A DNA stretch of 64,000 bases, taken from the NCBI GenBank assembly GCA_964372095.1, contig CAYJPV010000001.1, positions 451,783 to 515,782 on the forward strand. Reading direction: 5' to 3'. Under the pieces are notes generated by a model. That model did no database searches, was not told the origin of the DNA, and was given only the letters and a program-made list of their open reading frames with translations. Shown in pieces: positions 40,928 through 49,808 of this stretch (position 1 is the stretch's first letter; the number at the start of each line of letters is the position of its first letter). Both the position numbers and the translations under genes were made by a program. Source of the DNA: CAYJPV01 sp964372095. GTDB lineage: Bacteria > Acidobacteriota > Vicinamibacteria > Vicinamibacterales > JAKQTR01.

Positions 40928-41197
40928 CTACAAGAAGCGATCCGCCGGGTCGGCCTCCCCGGAGGGCCGGCGGTCGGTGAACAACGCGACCAGCTCGCTT
41001 CCCCCGGCCCACAGGTTGATCAGGCCAAGCCCGGAGATGGCGCCCTTCACGAACCCGTTGCCCAGCACCGTCCGCAGGACGGGCCACGCCTCGATGAAAT
41101 AGTTGCGCTGCATGAAGACGGTCCACGGCACCACGAGCAGCAGCAGGCCAACCTCGACGAAGTACGCGATCGCCACAAGGCGCCGCAGGACGCTCAT
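40928..41197 (-). CDS. Small inner-membrane protein
   Basis: Protein of 89 residues with two predicted membrane helices (about 7-28 and 45-70) and a short charged C-terminal tail. The N-terminus MSVLRRLVAIAYFVEVGLLL and the VPWTVFMQRNYF loop look conserved, but I do not recognise a named family. Its ATG overlaps the stop of the large TPR protein by four bases (ATGA), so the two are co-translated and may interact. It is the last gene of the ffh-rnhB operon. Confidence 0.7.
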   Translation of the reverse strand: MSVLRRLVAIAYFVEVGLLLLVVPWTVFMQRNYFIEAWPVLRTVLGNGFVKGAISGLGLINLWAGGSELVALFTDRRPSGEADPADRFL

Positions 41198-43497
41198 GCC
41201 GTCCTCCCAGACCCACCACCCGCCCAGCCGGCACGCCGGTCCGACAGAGCGGCAATGCGCTGCGCGACATCCCTGAAGCCTGGATAGGTCGCCTGCAACT
41301 CCATGAACACCGCCAGCGCGCGCGCGTCCTCACCGGCATCAACGAGCGTGTCGGCCAGGTCGTACAGCAGTTCCTGGGCGTCGTCAGGCGTCTCAGCCGG
41401 CGTTTCGGCTGCGCGCTCCAGCCATTCGACGGCCTCAGCCAGGTTCCCGCGTGCCCGCGCCACACGCGCAATCGCCCGCGAGGCTTGCCGCCGTACGCGC
41501 GGCTCCCGCGCCGCCGCGCGCCAGCAGGCGATGGCCTGCTCGGGCCGTCCGGCCTCCGCCTCGGCTTCGCCCTGGGCCAGGAGCCGCTCGGTCTCCGCGG
41601 CGGCACCACCGGCCTCGTCACGAAGCCCGCGAAAATACCCGTCGAGCGACTCCGCCTCGGCCACCGGCACCGGCGCCGCCGGCACCGGAGGCGCCGCCGA
41701 GTCATCAACAATCCGGATGTCCTGGAGCGCCGCGCTCAAGTCCACTTCGAACGCCCCGTCTTCGCTGCGACCCGCGGCCGGCGGCTCGCCATCCTCGAAC
41801 AGCCGCCGCAGGTTGTCGTCGAACACCACCAGGTCCGGCATCCGTGCCGGAACGGGGTATGCCGGCTGTGCCGGGTACGCGCCGCCGTCCCCGCTCCACG
41901 GCGCCGCCGGGGCCACGTCCGGCTCCTGCGCGCTCCTGCCGCGGTCCAGGGCGTCACCTGCGGGAACGTGTCCGGTGTCGCCCGTCGGCTCCTGTGACAA
42001 CGCGGCGACGAGATCCGCGAAGTCGTCCGACAGCGCCAGCTCCGGCCCCGGCTGTGACGAGTCCCGCGCACCGCCGCCCAGCAACAACGCCAGGTCGTCC
42101 GCGTCGGTCTGTTCGGTGGACGGCAGCCGATCGGCCTCGCTCTCACTGCCGAGCCCCAGCCCTTCTCTCACGCGGTCCAGCCGCTGCCGGAACCGCCCGT
42201 CGGCCGGAAAAGCCGCCACCAGATCCTCGGCGATGAATCTGGCTTCCTGCCACTCCTGTCGCCCGATGAGGGCGTCGGCGAGCCTGAGCTGGGCGAGGCG
42301 CAAATCCTGCTCGAAGCCGCCATCCACGCAGATCTCGATCTGCCGGCGCAGCAGCGCCACATTGTCGGGCACGGCGTCGAGGAAGGCGCCGACACACCGG
42401 TTCGCAGCTGCCGCATCACCCCGGTCGAGATGCGCGTCGGCAACGACGACGAGCGCGGCGGCCGCGGCCTGTGGGTCCACGAGCTTCAGGTCTTCGACCA
42501 GACCCGCCACGTCATTCAGCCGCCCGGGTTCCCGGGAGACGGCCTCTGTGAGCAGCGTCTGGCCCTCGTCGATCCGCCCCAGACGCAAGTACGCGTGAGC
42601 GAGAATGACGGCCAGTTCGGGTGTCTCCGTCACGTGATCCACGGCCGCCCAGTTCACCGCGTCCTGCAGATCGCCAGCCGCGAGGCTGCCACGCGCGAGG
42701 TCCATCCGCACGTCGATCGCGTCGGGCTCCAGCGACGCCAGCCGCACGAGCGCGCTGCGGGCCGCATCGTCCAGCCCCCTGGCCCGGCATTCGGCCAGCA
42801 GAACACGCAGGTGCTGCGGAGACTTGGCCAGGTCCGACGCCGCCACCAGGTCACCCTGCTGGATGAGCAGGCGCAGGATGGCCGCCTGAGACTCGTCGTC
42901 GTCGTGCGCGAGACGCGCAGCTTCCCGCCAGGCGCGCAGTGCGTCCGGGACCCGGCCCTGGGTCTCGAGTGACGCCGCCGCCACGCGCAGTTCGGCTGCG
43001 GCACCACCCTGATCGCCCGCTTCGGCCAGCATCCGGGCCGCGTCCAGGCGCCCGATCACATCCGACGGGTCGAACGACACGCGTTTGCGGGCCAGGAAGA
43101 TGGCCCGCTCCCGGTCTCCGCGCCGGAGGGCCAGCTGGCCGAGCGCGGTCATGAAGGTCCGGACATCCGCGGTCATCCCCTGCGCGGCGGCCAGCTCCGC
43201 CGATCGCATCAGGGCGTCTTCGTCGCCGGGGTTCAGCTTGAGGATCTTCTTGTAGAGCGCGGCGGCCTTGGCGGTGAACCCCTCGTGGGCGAGATGGTCG
43301 GCGATCCGTGCGAACTGCTGGGAGGCCGACTCGACCTGGCCGGCCCGCACGTACAGGTCACCCAGCAGGTTGGCGGTGGTCCAGTCGCGGGGGAATTCAG
43401 ACACAATCTGGCCGTACTCGGCAATGGCCGCCTCGAGGCGACCCTGCCGCAGGAGTTTCTCGGCCCGCTTGAGTGTCTGCTCGCGATCGATAGGCAC
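41194..43497 (-). CDS. Large TPR-repeat protein
   Basis: Protein of 767 residues without signal peptide or membrane helix. N-terminal TPR units cover about 1-440 (LLRQGRLEAAIAEYGQIV, then TTANLLGDLYVRAGQ, then TAKAAALYKKILKLNPGD). An acidic, Pro-rich, presumably disordered region spans about 445-620. A second TPR block follows (about 640-750; DEAGGAAAETERLLAQGEAE, then QELLYDLADTLVDAGED). Such proteins scaffold complexes; the partner is unknown. It starts five bases after rnhB and overlaps the small membrane protein gene, hence is tied to a ribosome-biogenesis and SRP operon. Similar TPR proteins in social bacteria act in motility, but I see no basis to assign that here. Confidence 0.8.
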   Translation of the reverse strand: MPIDREQTLKRAEKLLRQGRLEAAIAEYGQIVSEFPRDWTTANLLGDLYVRAGQVESASQQFARIADHLAHEGFTAKAAALYKKILKLNPGDEDALMRSAELAAAQGMTADVRTFMTALGQLALRRGDRERAIFLARKRVSFDPSDVIGRLDAARMLAEAGDQGGAAAELRVAAASLETQGRVPDALRAWREAARLAHDDDESQAAILRLLIQQGDLVAASDLAKSPQHLRVLLAECRARGLDDAARSALVRLASLEPDAIDVRMDLARGSLAAGDLQDAVNWAAVDHVTETPELAVILAHAYLRLGRIDEGQTLLTEAVSREPGRLNDVAGLVEDLKLVDPQAAAAALVVVADAHLDRGDAAAANRCVGAFLDAVPDNVALLRRQIEICVDGGFEQDLRLAQLRLADALIGRQEWQEARFIAEDLVAAFPADGRFRQRLDRVREGLGLGSESEADRLPSTEQTDADDLALLLGGGARDSSQPGPELALSDDFADLVAALSQEPTGDTGHVPAGDALDRGRSAQEPDVAPAAPWSGDGGAYPAQPAYPVPARMPDLVVFDDNLRRLFEDGEPPAAGRSEDGAFEVDLSAALQDIRIVDDSAAPPVPAAPVPVAEAESLDGYFRGLRDEAGGAAAETERLLAQGEAEAEAGRPEQAIACWRAAAREPRVRRQASRAIARVARARGNLAEAVEWLERAAETPAETPDDAQELLYDLADTLVDAGEDARALAVFMELQATYPGFRDVAQRIAALSDRRAGWAGGGSGRTA

Positions 43498-43502
43498 GGA
43501 TG

Positions 43503-44150
43503 TCAGATCGTGTCGCCGACGTTATCCCCGGTCATGGTATCAAACAGCGACGCTGGCCGAAACGATCGTCGGTGAGCGGGAGAATAGCCGTGGCGGGCCA
43601 GGGCGGCGAGGTGGTCCGGGGTGGCGTAGCCCTTATGACGATCGAACCCATAGCGGGGATCGCAGGCGTGGAGGTCGAGCATCAGGCGATCCCGGTGCAC
43701 CTTGGCGACGATGGACGCGGCGGCGATGGCCGCGCAACGCCGGTCGCCCTGGACGATGCCTCGCTGGGCCATCGGCACGCCGGGGACCCGGAATGCGTCG
43801 ACCAGCAGGGCGTCAGGCAGGGGAACCAGCGAGAGCACCGCCCGGCGCATCGCTTCGAGCGACGCCCGGTGAATGTTGATCCGGTCGATGTCGGCTGGCT
43901 CGACACCGGCGACGGCCCAGGCCAGGCATGCCGCCCGGATCCGTTCGGCCAGGTCGTCCCGCCGGGCCGGCGTCAGCAGCTTCGAATCGGCAAGGCCGGG
44001 AATGTGGCGGCCTGGATCCAGGATGACGGCACCGGCGACAACCGGCCCTGCCAGGCACCCGCGCCCGACTTCGTCCACGCCCGCGACGTAGACGAAGCCG
44101 AACCGGCGCAGCGCGTTCTCGATGGTACGCCTGGCTCCCGGTCGCCGCAT
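43503..44150 (-). CDS. rnhB: Ribonuclease HII
   Basis: Removes RNA from RNA-DNA hybrids and single ribonucleotides from DNA; 215 residues. The active-site motif GVDEVGRGCLAGPVVAGA (24-41) supplies D26 and E27, DALLVDAF the next aspartate, and HRDRLMLDL the last. The GRG motif that senses the ribonucleotide is intact. It lies 27 bases after rplS, the usual trmD-rplS-rnhB order. An N-terminal extension of about 15 residues precedes the core. Confidence 0.96.
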   Translation of the reverse strand: MRRPGARRTIENALRRFGFVYVAGVDEVGRGCLAGPVVAGAVILDPGRHIPGLADSKLLTPARRDDLAERIRAACLAWAVAGVEPADIDRINIHRASLEAMRRAVLSLVPLPDALLVDAFRVPGVPMAQRGIVQGDRRCAAIAAASIVAKVHRDRLMLDLHACDPRYGFDRHKGYATPDHLAALARHGYSPAHRRSFRPASLFDTMTGDNVGDTI

Positions 44151-44177
44151 GTCCCCACCTGGCAGGGGCGTCGGGAG

Positions 44178-44528
44178 TTACGCCTTGCGACGCACGGGTT
44201 CTTTCATGCGGGCCGCTTTGCCCTTCAGCGCCCGCAGGTAGTACAGCTTCGAGCGGCGCACGCGAGCCGAGCGCACGATGTCGATCTTGTCGATGATCGG
44301 CGAATGCAGCGGGAAGATCCGCTCGACGCCCTGGCTGAACGACACTTTGCGGACCGTAAAGGTGGCCCGCGTACCGCCGCGATGGAACCCGATCACGATT
44401 CCTTCGAATACCTGAATCCGTTCCTTGTCGCCTTCGCGGACTTTCACGTGCACGCGCACGGTGTCGCCCGAACGCATGGCCGGCCGCTCAACGGTCTGGC
44501 CCTTCTCGATGACTTCAATCGCGCCCAT
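44178..44528 (-). CDS. rplS: Ribosomal protein L19 (bL19)
   Basis: 50S protein at the subunit interface; 116 residues. Landmarks are RSGDTVRVHVKVREGDKERI, FEGIVIGFHRGGTRATFTVRK and FPLHSPIIDKIDIVRSARVRRSKLYYLR. Length is normal. Its start overlaps the trmD stop by 14 bases, giving tight coupling. Part of the conserved rpsP-rimM-trmD-rplS operon. Confidence 0.98.
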   Translation of the reverse strand: MGAIEVIEKGQTVERPAMRSGDTVRVHVKVREGDKERIQVFEGIVIGFHRGGTRATFTVRKVSFSQGVERIFPLHSPIIDKIDIVRSARVRRSKLYYLRALKGKAARMKEPVRRKA

Positions 44529-45270
44529 CGTCTTCTCCCTTGTGTCCCATCAACGCGCGCAGGATCTCGCGTTCTTCGTCGTCCAACTCGGCGGTTGGCA
44601 GCAGGTCCGGGCGCCGCGCCAGCGTTCTGGCCAGCGCCTGGCGTTTGCGCCAGCGCCCGATTTCGGCGTGATGCCCCGAGAGCAGCACGTCCGGCACCTT
44701 GATCCCGCGAAACTCGGCGGGACGGGTGTAGTGCGGGTAGTCCAGCAGCCCCCGCGAAAACGATTCCAACTCGACCGACTGCTCGTCGCCCACGGCCCCC
44801 GGGATCAGCCGGACGACCGCATCCACGATCACGAGTGCCGCCAGTTCGCCACCCGACAGCACGTAGTCGCCAATCGACAGCTCGTCGAGGTCGAGCACCT
44901 CACGAACACGTTCGTCCACGCCTTCGTAACGGCCGCAGAGCAGCACGACATTCCGCAGCCCCGCGAGCCTGGCCGCCTCGGCCTGCGTGAACCGTCGCCC
45001 CTGGGGCGACGTCAGAATCACCGCGTCCGGGCGACCGCGCTGGGCGGCGATGGCCTCGACCGCGGCGACGATCGGGGCGGGTCTGAACACCATCCCCGGC
45101 CCGCCGCCATACGGCACGTCGTCAACGGACCGGTGCCGGTCCGACGTGTAGTCCCGCAGGTCGTGGACCGTGATGTCCACCAGTCCCGCCTCCACCGCCC
45201 GGCGCACGATTCCTTCGCCGAGCGGCCCGTCGAAGAGCCGCGGAAAGATCGAGACGAGGTCGAACGTCAC
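44515..45270 (-). CDS. trmD: tRNA (guanine-N1)-methyltransferase
   Basis: Methylates G37 of tRNAs reading CNN codons, preventing frameshifts; 251 residues. SPOUT trefoil-knot motifs are visible: VDDVPYGGGPGMV near 48-60, LLCGRYEGVDERV near 110-122 and ELSIGDYVLSGGE near 128-140. The catalytic aspartate lies in the C-terminal EFRGIKVPDVLLSGHH. Two GTG codons are possible starts (45273 and 45270); 45270 overlaps the rimM stop as GTGA, the pattern used elsewhere here, and is preferred. Confidence 0.97.
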   Translation of the reverse strand: MTFDLVSIFPRLFDGPLGEGIVRRAVEAGLVDITVHDLRDYTSDRHRSVDDVPYGGGPGMVFRPAPIVAAVEAIAAQRGRPDAVILTSPQGRRFTQAEAARLAGLRNVVLLCGRYEGVDERVREVLDLDELSIGDYVLSGGELAALVIVDAVVRLIPGAVGDEQSVELESFSRGLLDYPHYTRPAEFRGIKVPDVLLSGHHAEIGRWRKRQALARTLARRPDLLPTAELDDEEREILRALMGHKGEDDGRD

Positions 45271-45836
45271 CACCGCCTGCCACGCCGGACCCGCCGGCTG
45301 CGCAGCACATTCAGATCCAGCAGCCCGTCGAGCGCCTCGATGACGATACGGCGACCCTCGGGATCGATCGTGCGGCAGATGTCCACGGCCAGCGGAATCA
45401 GCATTTCCCCCGCCTGCCCGCTGACGACCAGCCGGCTTCCGTCCCCAGCCCCCTCGACCCGTGCCACCGTGCCCACCTCGTCACCGGCCGTGGTCTCGAC
45501 GCGGCATCCGATGAGCTGGTCGTGGTAGAACATGCCCTCAGGCAGGGGCCGCAGATCGGACGCTTCGATCCGCAGTTCGATGCCGGGCAGGTGCTCGACC
45601 GCTTCAATCGAGTCGAACCCCTCGAAACCCACCACGGGCCGGTGCCGCTGGAAGAAGACCGACCGCGCCACCACCGTCACGACCCGCGGGCCGTCCAGCA
45701 TGAAATACCGCTGGCCCGGCTGGAATCGTTCGTCGGCGAAGTCCGTCTCCGGATTCAGGATGACTTCGCCGCGCAGACCGTGTGGCCGCGCCACACGAGC
45801 CACCACCACGAGATCGTCCCAGTGCGGCGTGTCCAT
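45267..45836 (-). CDS. rimM: 16S rRNA processing factor RimM
   Basis: Helps mature the 3' domain of 16S rRNA and 30S head; 189 residues. The N-terminal RimM barrel opens VVVARVARPHGLRGEVIL (10-27), and the C-terminal PRC-barrel begins at FYHDQLIGCRVETTAGDEVG near 102-121. The tail is Arg-rich (RSRRVRRGRRW). It precedes trmD with a GTGA overlap, and follows khpA by 17 bases. Confidence 0.95.
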   Translation of the reverse strand: MDTPHWDDLVVVARVARPHGLRGEVILNPETDFADERFQPGQRYFMLDGPRVVTVVARSVFFQRHRPVVGFEGFDSIEAVEHLPGIELRIEASDLRPLPEGMFYHDQLIGCRVETTAGDEVGTVARVEGAGDGSRLVVSGQAGEMLIPLAVDICRTIDPEGRRIVIEALDGLLDLNVLRSRRVRRGRRW

Positions 45837-45853
45837 CCCGTTCCCGCCGGGCG

Positions 45854-46108
45854 TCAGCGCCAGCCCTGCTGATCGCGGAACTCGACGTTCGCCCGCAGCC
45901 CGTCGTGCTCGACGGTCGCAGACGCCAGCGTCCGGATCGCCGTGGCGGTCCGGCCCTGGCGGCCGATCAGCCGCCCGAGTTCGACGTCCGGCACGTGCAC
46001 CTCGACGACCACCGTCCCGTGGTGCTCGGCCTCGGTCACGGTCACCGCGTCGGGCGTATCGACGAGCGCCCTGGCAATGACCTCGACCACGTCCCGCGCG
46101 CGGCTCAC
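45854..46108 (-). CDS. khpA: KH-domain RNA-binding protein KhpA
   Basis: Small RNA-binding protein of 84 residues with one KH domain; the GXXG loop is GRQG within LGRLIGRQGRTATAIRTL. In Firmicutes KhpA pairs with KhpB/Jag and affects cell division; in this operon context (rpsP-khpA-rimM-trmD) it is widespread among bacteria. The start GTG 46108 overlaps the rpsP stop (GTGA). The role here is inferred from family and position. Confidence 0.92.
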   Translation of the reverse strand: MSRARDVVEVIARALVDTPDAVTVTEAEHHGTVVVEVHVPDVELGRLIGRQGRTATAIRTLASATVEHDGLRANVEFRDQQGWR

Positions 46109-46383
46109 TGGGCTGGCGCGGCCGTAGGCGCGATCGCGGCGGCAGCCGGCTCCGGGTGCTTCTTCAGCAGAGTCTTCACGGTGCTGCTGGGCTGCGCCCC
46201 GACGCCGATCCAGTGGGCGAGGCGTTCCCGGTCGACCTTCAGGGTCGCGGGCTGCGTCTTCGGGTTGTAGTGTCCCAGCGATTCCACCACGCGGCTGTCC
46301 CGCGGCGTACGCGCCTCGGTTACCACCACGCGATACGTCGGCCGCTTCTTCGAGCCGCTCCGAGTCAAACGAATTGCGAGCAT
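46105..46383 (-). CDS. rpsP: Ribosomal protein S16 (bS16)
   Basis: 30S protein of 92 residues. The core reads MLAIRLTRSGSKKRPTYRVV and ESLGHYNPKT, ending with the helix ERLAHWIGVGAQPSSTVKTLL. A short Ala/Pro-rich tail follows. It begins 37 bases after ffh and overlaps khpA by four bases. Confidence 0.98.
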   Translation of the reverse strand: MLAIRLTRSGSKKRPTYRVVVTEARTPRDSRVVESLGHYNPKTQPATLKVDRERLAHWIGVGAQPSSTVKTLLKKHPEPAAAAIAPTAAPAQ

Positions 46384-46420
46384 GTCACTCCTTCTACCCG
46401 GGGTCTGTCGCCCCTGCCTG

Positions 46421-47782
46421 TCAGGCCCTCAGGCCCCGTCCCTTCATCATGGCCATCGCCTGGCGCATCCGTTTGCGCCCGCCGCCACCCATCCCGCCGA
46501 CCATCTTCAACATCCTGCGCATCTGCACGAACTGCTTCAGCAGACGGTTCACGTCTTCAACGGTGGTGCCGCTGCCTCGGGCGATGCGCCGGCGGCGGCT
46601 GCCGTCAATCACCTTGTAGTTGCGGCGCTCGCCGGCGGTCATCGAGCCGACGATGGCCTCGACGCGCCGCATCTGCACTTCGTCCGGCTTCGCGTCACCG
46701 AGCGCCTTGAGGTTGCCCATCCCCGGCAACATGCCCAGCACCTGTTCGAGCGGCCCCATCTTGCGCAACGTCTTCAGCTGCGCCCGGAAGTCCTCGAGGG
46801 TGAAGTCTTCGCCGCGCAGCTTCTGCTCCATGCGCGCGGCGTCTTCTTCGTCGATGACCTGCTCGGCCCGCTCGATCAGCGACAGCACGTCGCCCATGCC
46901 GAGCAGCCTCGAGACGAGCCGGTCGGCCTGGAACGGCTCCAGATCTTCCAGCCGCTCGCCGAGGCCGACAAACGCGATCGGCACGCCGACGACGGCCACC
47001 ACCGACAAGGCCGCCCCCCCCCGGGCGTCGCCGTCCAGCTTCGTCAGCACGACGCCACTCACGCCAATGACGCGGTTGAACTCGCCCGCGCTCTTGATCG
47101 CGTCCTGCCCCGTCATCGAGTCGGCGACGTACAAGGCGTCGGTCGGATCCACCGCCTGCTTGATGGCTTCCAGTTCGGCCATCAGCGTATCGTCGATGTG
47201 CAGGCGTCCGGCCGTGTCGACGATCACCACGTCGAACCCGGTGTTGCGGGCCTCGACCATCGCGGCCGCGGCGCGGACCACGGGGTCCGTCTCGCCCGGC
47301 GGATCGAACACGCGCAGCTCGGCCTGGCGGCCGAGCACGTTCAGCTGCTCGATGGCGGCAGGCCTGCGCACGTCGGTCGACACGAGCAGCGGGTGCCGGC
47401 CCTGGCGCACCAGCCACCGGCCCAGCTTGGCGGCGGTTGTGGTCTTGCCGGACCCCTGGAGCCCCAGCAGCACGATGACGCGCGGGCTGCGTGCGTGAGG
47501 CCGCAGCCCCCCCGGTGTGTCCCCGAAGAGCGCGATCAGTTCGTCGCGCACGATCTTGACGACGTGCTGAGCCGGCGTCAGGCTGCGCAGGACTTCCTGG
47601 CCGATGGCGCGCTCGCGGACGCGGTCCACGAACGCCTTCACGACCTTGAAGTTCACGTCCGCCTCGAGCAGCGCCATCCGGATCTCGCGCAGGGCGGATT
47701 CGACGGCAGACTCCGACAACCGCGCCTCGCCACGCAAGGTACGGAACACGTCCTGGAGTCGGTTGCTCAACGAATCGAACAT
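46421..47782 (-). CDS. ffh: Signal recognition particle protein Ffh (SRP54)
   Basis: SRP GTPase of 453 residues. An N domain helical bundle (about 1-88), the G domain (about 95-295; G1 loop GLQGSGKTTTAAKL, DTAGRL, TKLDGDARGG) and the C-terminal methionine-rich M domain (about 325-450, rich in Met in the KRMRQAMAMMKGRG end) are all present. It binds 4.5S RNA and signal sequences of membrane proteins and docks with FtsY, encoded about 3 kb upstream. It has its own consensus promoter. No 4.5S RNA gene was recognised in the window. Confidence 0.98.
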   Translation of the reverse strand: MFDSLSNRLQDVFRTLRGEARLSESAVESALREIRMALLEADVNFKVVKAFVDRVRERAIGQEVLRSLTPAQHVVKIVRDELIALFGDTPGGLRPHARSPRVIVLLGLQGSGKTTTAAKLGRWLVRQGRHPLLVSTDVRRPAAIEQLNVLGRQAELRVFDPPGETDPVVRAAAAMVEARNTGFDVVIVDTAGRLHIDDTLMAELEAIKQAVDPTDALYVADSMTGQDAIKSAGEFNRVIGVSGVVLTKLDGDARGGAALSVVAVVGVPIAFVGLGERLEDLEPFQADRLVSRLLGMGDVLSLIERAEQVIDEEDAARMEQKLRGEDFTLEDFRAQLKTLRKMGPLEQVLGMLPGMGNLKALGDAKPDEVQMRRVEAIVGSMTAGERRNYKVIDGSRRRRIARGSGTTVEDVNRLLKQFVQMRRMLKMVGGMGGGGRKRMRQAMAMMKGRGLRA

Positions 47783-47879
47783 AAGTCTCGACGCAGACCC
47801 CTCTCGTGCGCGCGCGGCTGAGCGTCCCGCGGGGAGACACCACCCCTGAAGCGCGCCACACAGAGAGACGCAAACCCTT

Positions 47880-47909
47880 ATCGTATCGTCACTTGGCCGG
47901 TATTGTCAA
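47880..47909 (-). promoter_or_regulatory. Consensus promoter of the ffh-rpsP-trmD operon
   Basis: On the reverse strand, TTGACA (47909-47904), an 18-base spacer and TACGAT (47885-47880). The predicted leader is about 90 bases. The same hexamers (TTGACA/TACGAT) form the rplM promoter, so both translation operons use near-identical core promoters. Confidence 0.8.
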
Positions 47910-47922
47910 CGAGACCGCGCCG

Positions 47923-49182
47923 TTAAACGAGCGTGAGCCGGTGCCCCAGCTTGTCCTTCTTCGTCTTCAGGTAGCGGCGGGCGGTTTCCGTCGGCTCCAC
48001 CTCGAGGCCGATGGTCTCCGCGACCGACAGCCCGTACCCCTCCAGCCCGACGAACTTGCGGGGATTGTTGGTCAGCAGCCGCATGGACGTCACCCCCAGA
48101 TCGCGGAGGATCTGGGCGCCGATCCCGTAGTCGCGCTGGTCCGGCTTGAAGCCCAGGTGCTCGTTGGCCTCGACGGTATCGAGCCCGCCGTCCTGAAGCG
48201 CGTACGCCCTGATCTTGTTGACGATGCCGATGCCCCGGCCTTCCTGATTGAGGTACAGGAGCACGCCGCGGTCTTCGAGGGCGATGCGCTGGAGGGCCGC
48301 CTCGAGCTGTTCGCCGCAGTCGCAGCGCTGGGAGTGGAACACATCACCGGTCAGGCACCGCGAGTGTACACGCACGAGCACGTTGCGGCCGTCCCCGATG
48401 GAGCCGCGCACCAGCGCGACGTGGCTCTCGTGATCGATCTCGCTCTCGTAGGCGAACACGCGGAACGGTCCGTGGCGCGTCGGCAGCGCCGCCTCGGCGA
48501 TCCGCCGGACCTGCCGCTCGGTCCGCATGCGGTACTTGATGAGGTCCGCGACGGTAATCATCAGCAGGCCGTGGCGCCGGGCGAACCGTGTCAACTGCGG
48601 CACGCGCGCCATGCTGCCGTCGGGATTCATGATCTCGCAAATCACGCCGGCCGGGTACATCCCGGCAATCCGGGCCAGGTCAACGGCGGCTTCGGTCTGG
48701 CCGGCCCGTACCAGGACACCCCCGTCGCGCGCCCGCAGCGGGAACATGTGGCCGGGCCGCGCCAGGTGATCCGGCTTCGTGGCGGGATCGATGGCCGCCA
48801 GCACCGTCGCGGCACGGTCCGACGCCGAAATGCCGGTACTCGTATTGAGGCGCGCTTCGACGGACACGCAGAACGCCGTATCGAACCGGGCGGTGTTCTG
48901 GCTCACCATCAGCGGGATCTCGAGTTCGTCGAGACGCTGCCCGGTCATCGGCAGACAGATCAGGCCGCGGCCGTACTGCGCCATGAAGTTGATGGCGTCC
49001 GGCGTCACAGCCGACGCGGCGATCGTCAGGTCGCCTTCGTTCTCGCGGTCTTCGTCGTCGACGACGATGACCATCGCCCCGGCGCGAAAGGCGTCAATGG
49101 CCTCCTCGATGGACGCAAACGGGCTGCGGCTCGTGCGCCGTGAGCCGGTGGCGATACGCAGCGGTGCTTTGCGGCGCATCAT
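47923..49182 (-). CDS. ribBA: Bifunctional DHBP synthase/GTP cyclohydrolase II
   Basis: Supplies both building blocks of riboflavin; 419 residues. The N-terminal RibB domain (about 25-215) has VVDDEDRENEGDL and TGISASDRAAT, with the usual acidic metal ligands. The C-terminal RibA domain (about 220-415) has the zinc site CLTGDVFHSQRCDC and YLNQEGRGIGI. The ATG 49182 overlaps the ribE stop; a frame extending to 49737 is spurious because it runs through ribE in another frame. It ends 140 bases before ffh, where a new promoter lies. Confidence 0.96.
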   Translation of the reverse strand: MMRRKAPLRIATGSRRTSRSPFASIEEAIDAFRAGAMVIVVDDEDRENEGDLTIAASAVTPDAINFMAQYGRGLICLPMTGQRLDELEIPLMVSQNTARFDTAFCVSVEARLNTSTGISASDRAATVLAAIDPATKPDHLARPGHMFPLRARDGGVLVRAGQTEAAVDLARIAGMYPAGVICEIMNPDGSMARVPQLTRFARRHGLLMITVADLIKYRMRTERQVRRIAEAALPTRHGPFRVFAYESEIDHESHVALVRGSIGDGRNVLVRVHSRCLTGDVFHSQRCDCGEQLEAALQRIALEDRGVLLYLNQEGRGIGIVNKIRAYALQDGGLDTVEANEHLGFKPDQRDYGIGAQILRDLGVTSMRLLTNNPRKFVGLEGYGLSVAETIGLEVEPTETARRYLKTKKDKLGHRLTLV

Positions 49183-49808
49183 GCCCCCACCGTCAGGCTG
49201 ACGCCCCCGGCAGGCCGGATGCCCGCAAGTTCGGCGACCCGCACGACGTACTTGCCGATCACGTCCACTTCCAGGTTGACGCGGTCGCCCACGCGGGACG
49301 CCTGCAGGTGCGTGTGGTCCCAGGTGAACGGGATGATCTGGACTTCGAAATCCTGCTCGTGCAACGTCGCGACAGTCAGGCTGATGCCGTCGACGGCAAC
49401 GGACCCCTTGGGAATGAAGTACGGCGCCAGTCCGGCGTCGAACGTGATCCGGATCCAGTAGAACTCCCCGTCCTGGCGTACGTCGGTCAGGACGCCCGTG
49501 GTGTCCACGTGCCCCAGGACGAAGTGGCCGCCCATATGCCCGTCGGGGCGCATCGGCCGCTCCAGATTGACGAGCGTCCCCGTCGTGAATCCTCCGAGCG
49601 TCGTCACCCGCGCGGTCTCCGGGCCAATCTCCGTGTCGAAGATCGACGCCGTCCCCGAAACCACGGTCAGGCACACACCGTTGACGGCCACGCTGTCTCC
49701 CGGCCGCAAGGATCCGGCCAGGTCCGTCTCGATACACAGGCGGTACCCGCCGCCGATCGGAGCCAGGCTGGAAACCCGGCCAACGTGCTCAATGAGTCCT
49801 GTGAACAT
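49179..49808 (-). CDS. ribE: Riboflavin synthase, alpha subunit
   Basis: Dismutates 6,7-dimethyl-8-ribityllumazine to riboflavin; 209 residues. It is built of two lumazine-binding repeats: MFTGLIEHVGRV and GDSVAVNGVCLTV in the first half, then GHVDTTGVLTDV and GSVAVDGISLTV in the second. ATG 49808 gives the canonical MFTGLIE start and lies 20 bases inside the end of ribD. The lumazine synthase gene ribH, which makes its substrate, is not in this cluster. Confidence 0.97.
   Translation of the reverse strand: MFTGLIEHVGRVSSLAPIGGGYRLCIETDLAGSLRPGDSVAVNGVCLTVVSGTASIFDTEIGPETARVTTLGGFTTGTLVNLERPMRPDGHMGGHFVLGHVDTTGVLTDVRQDGEFYWIRITFDAGLAPYFIPKGSVAVDGISLTVATLHEQDFEVQIIPFTWDHTHLQASRVGDRVNLEVDVIGKYVVRVAELAGIRPAGGVSLTVGA

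Noticed and set aside
49183..49737. N-terminal extension of ribBA in the same frame
   Set aside because: It overlaps ribE in another frame, and the translation has no family similarity. The ATG at 49182 overlapping the ribE stop is the natural start.
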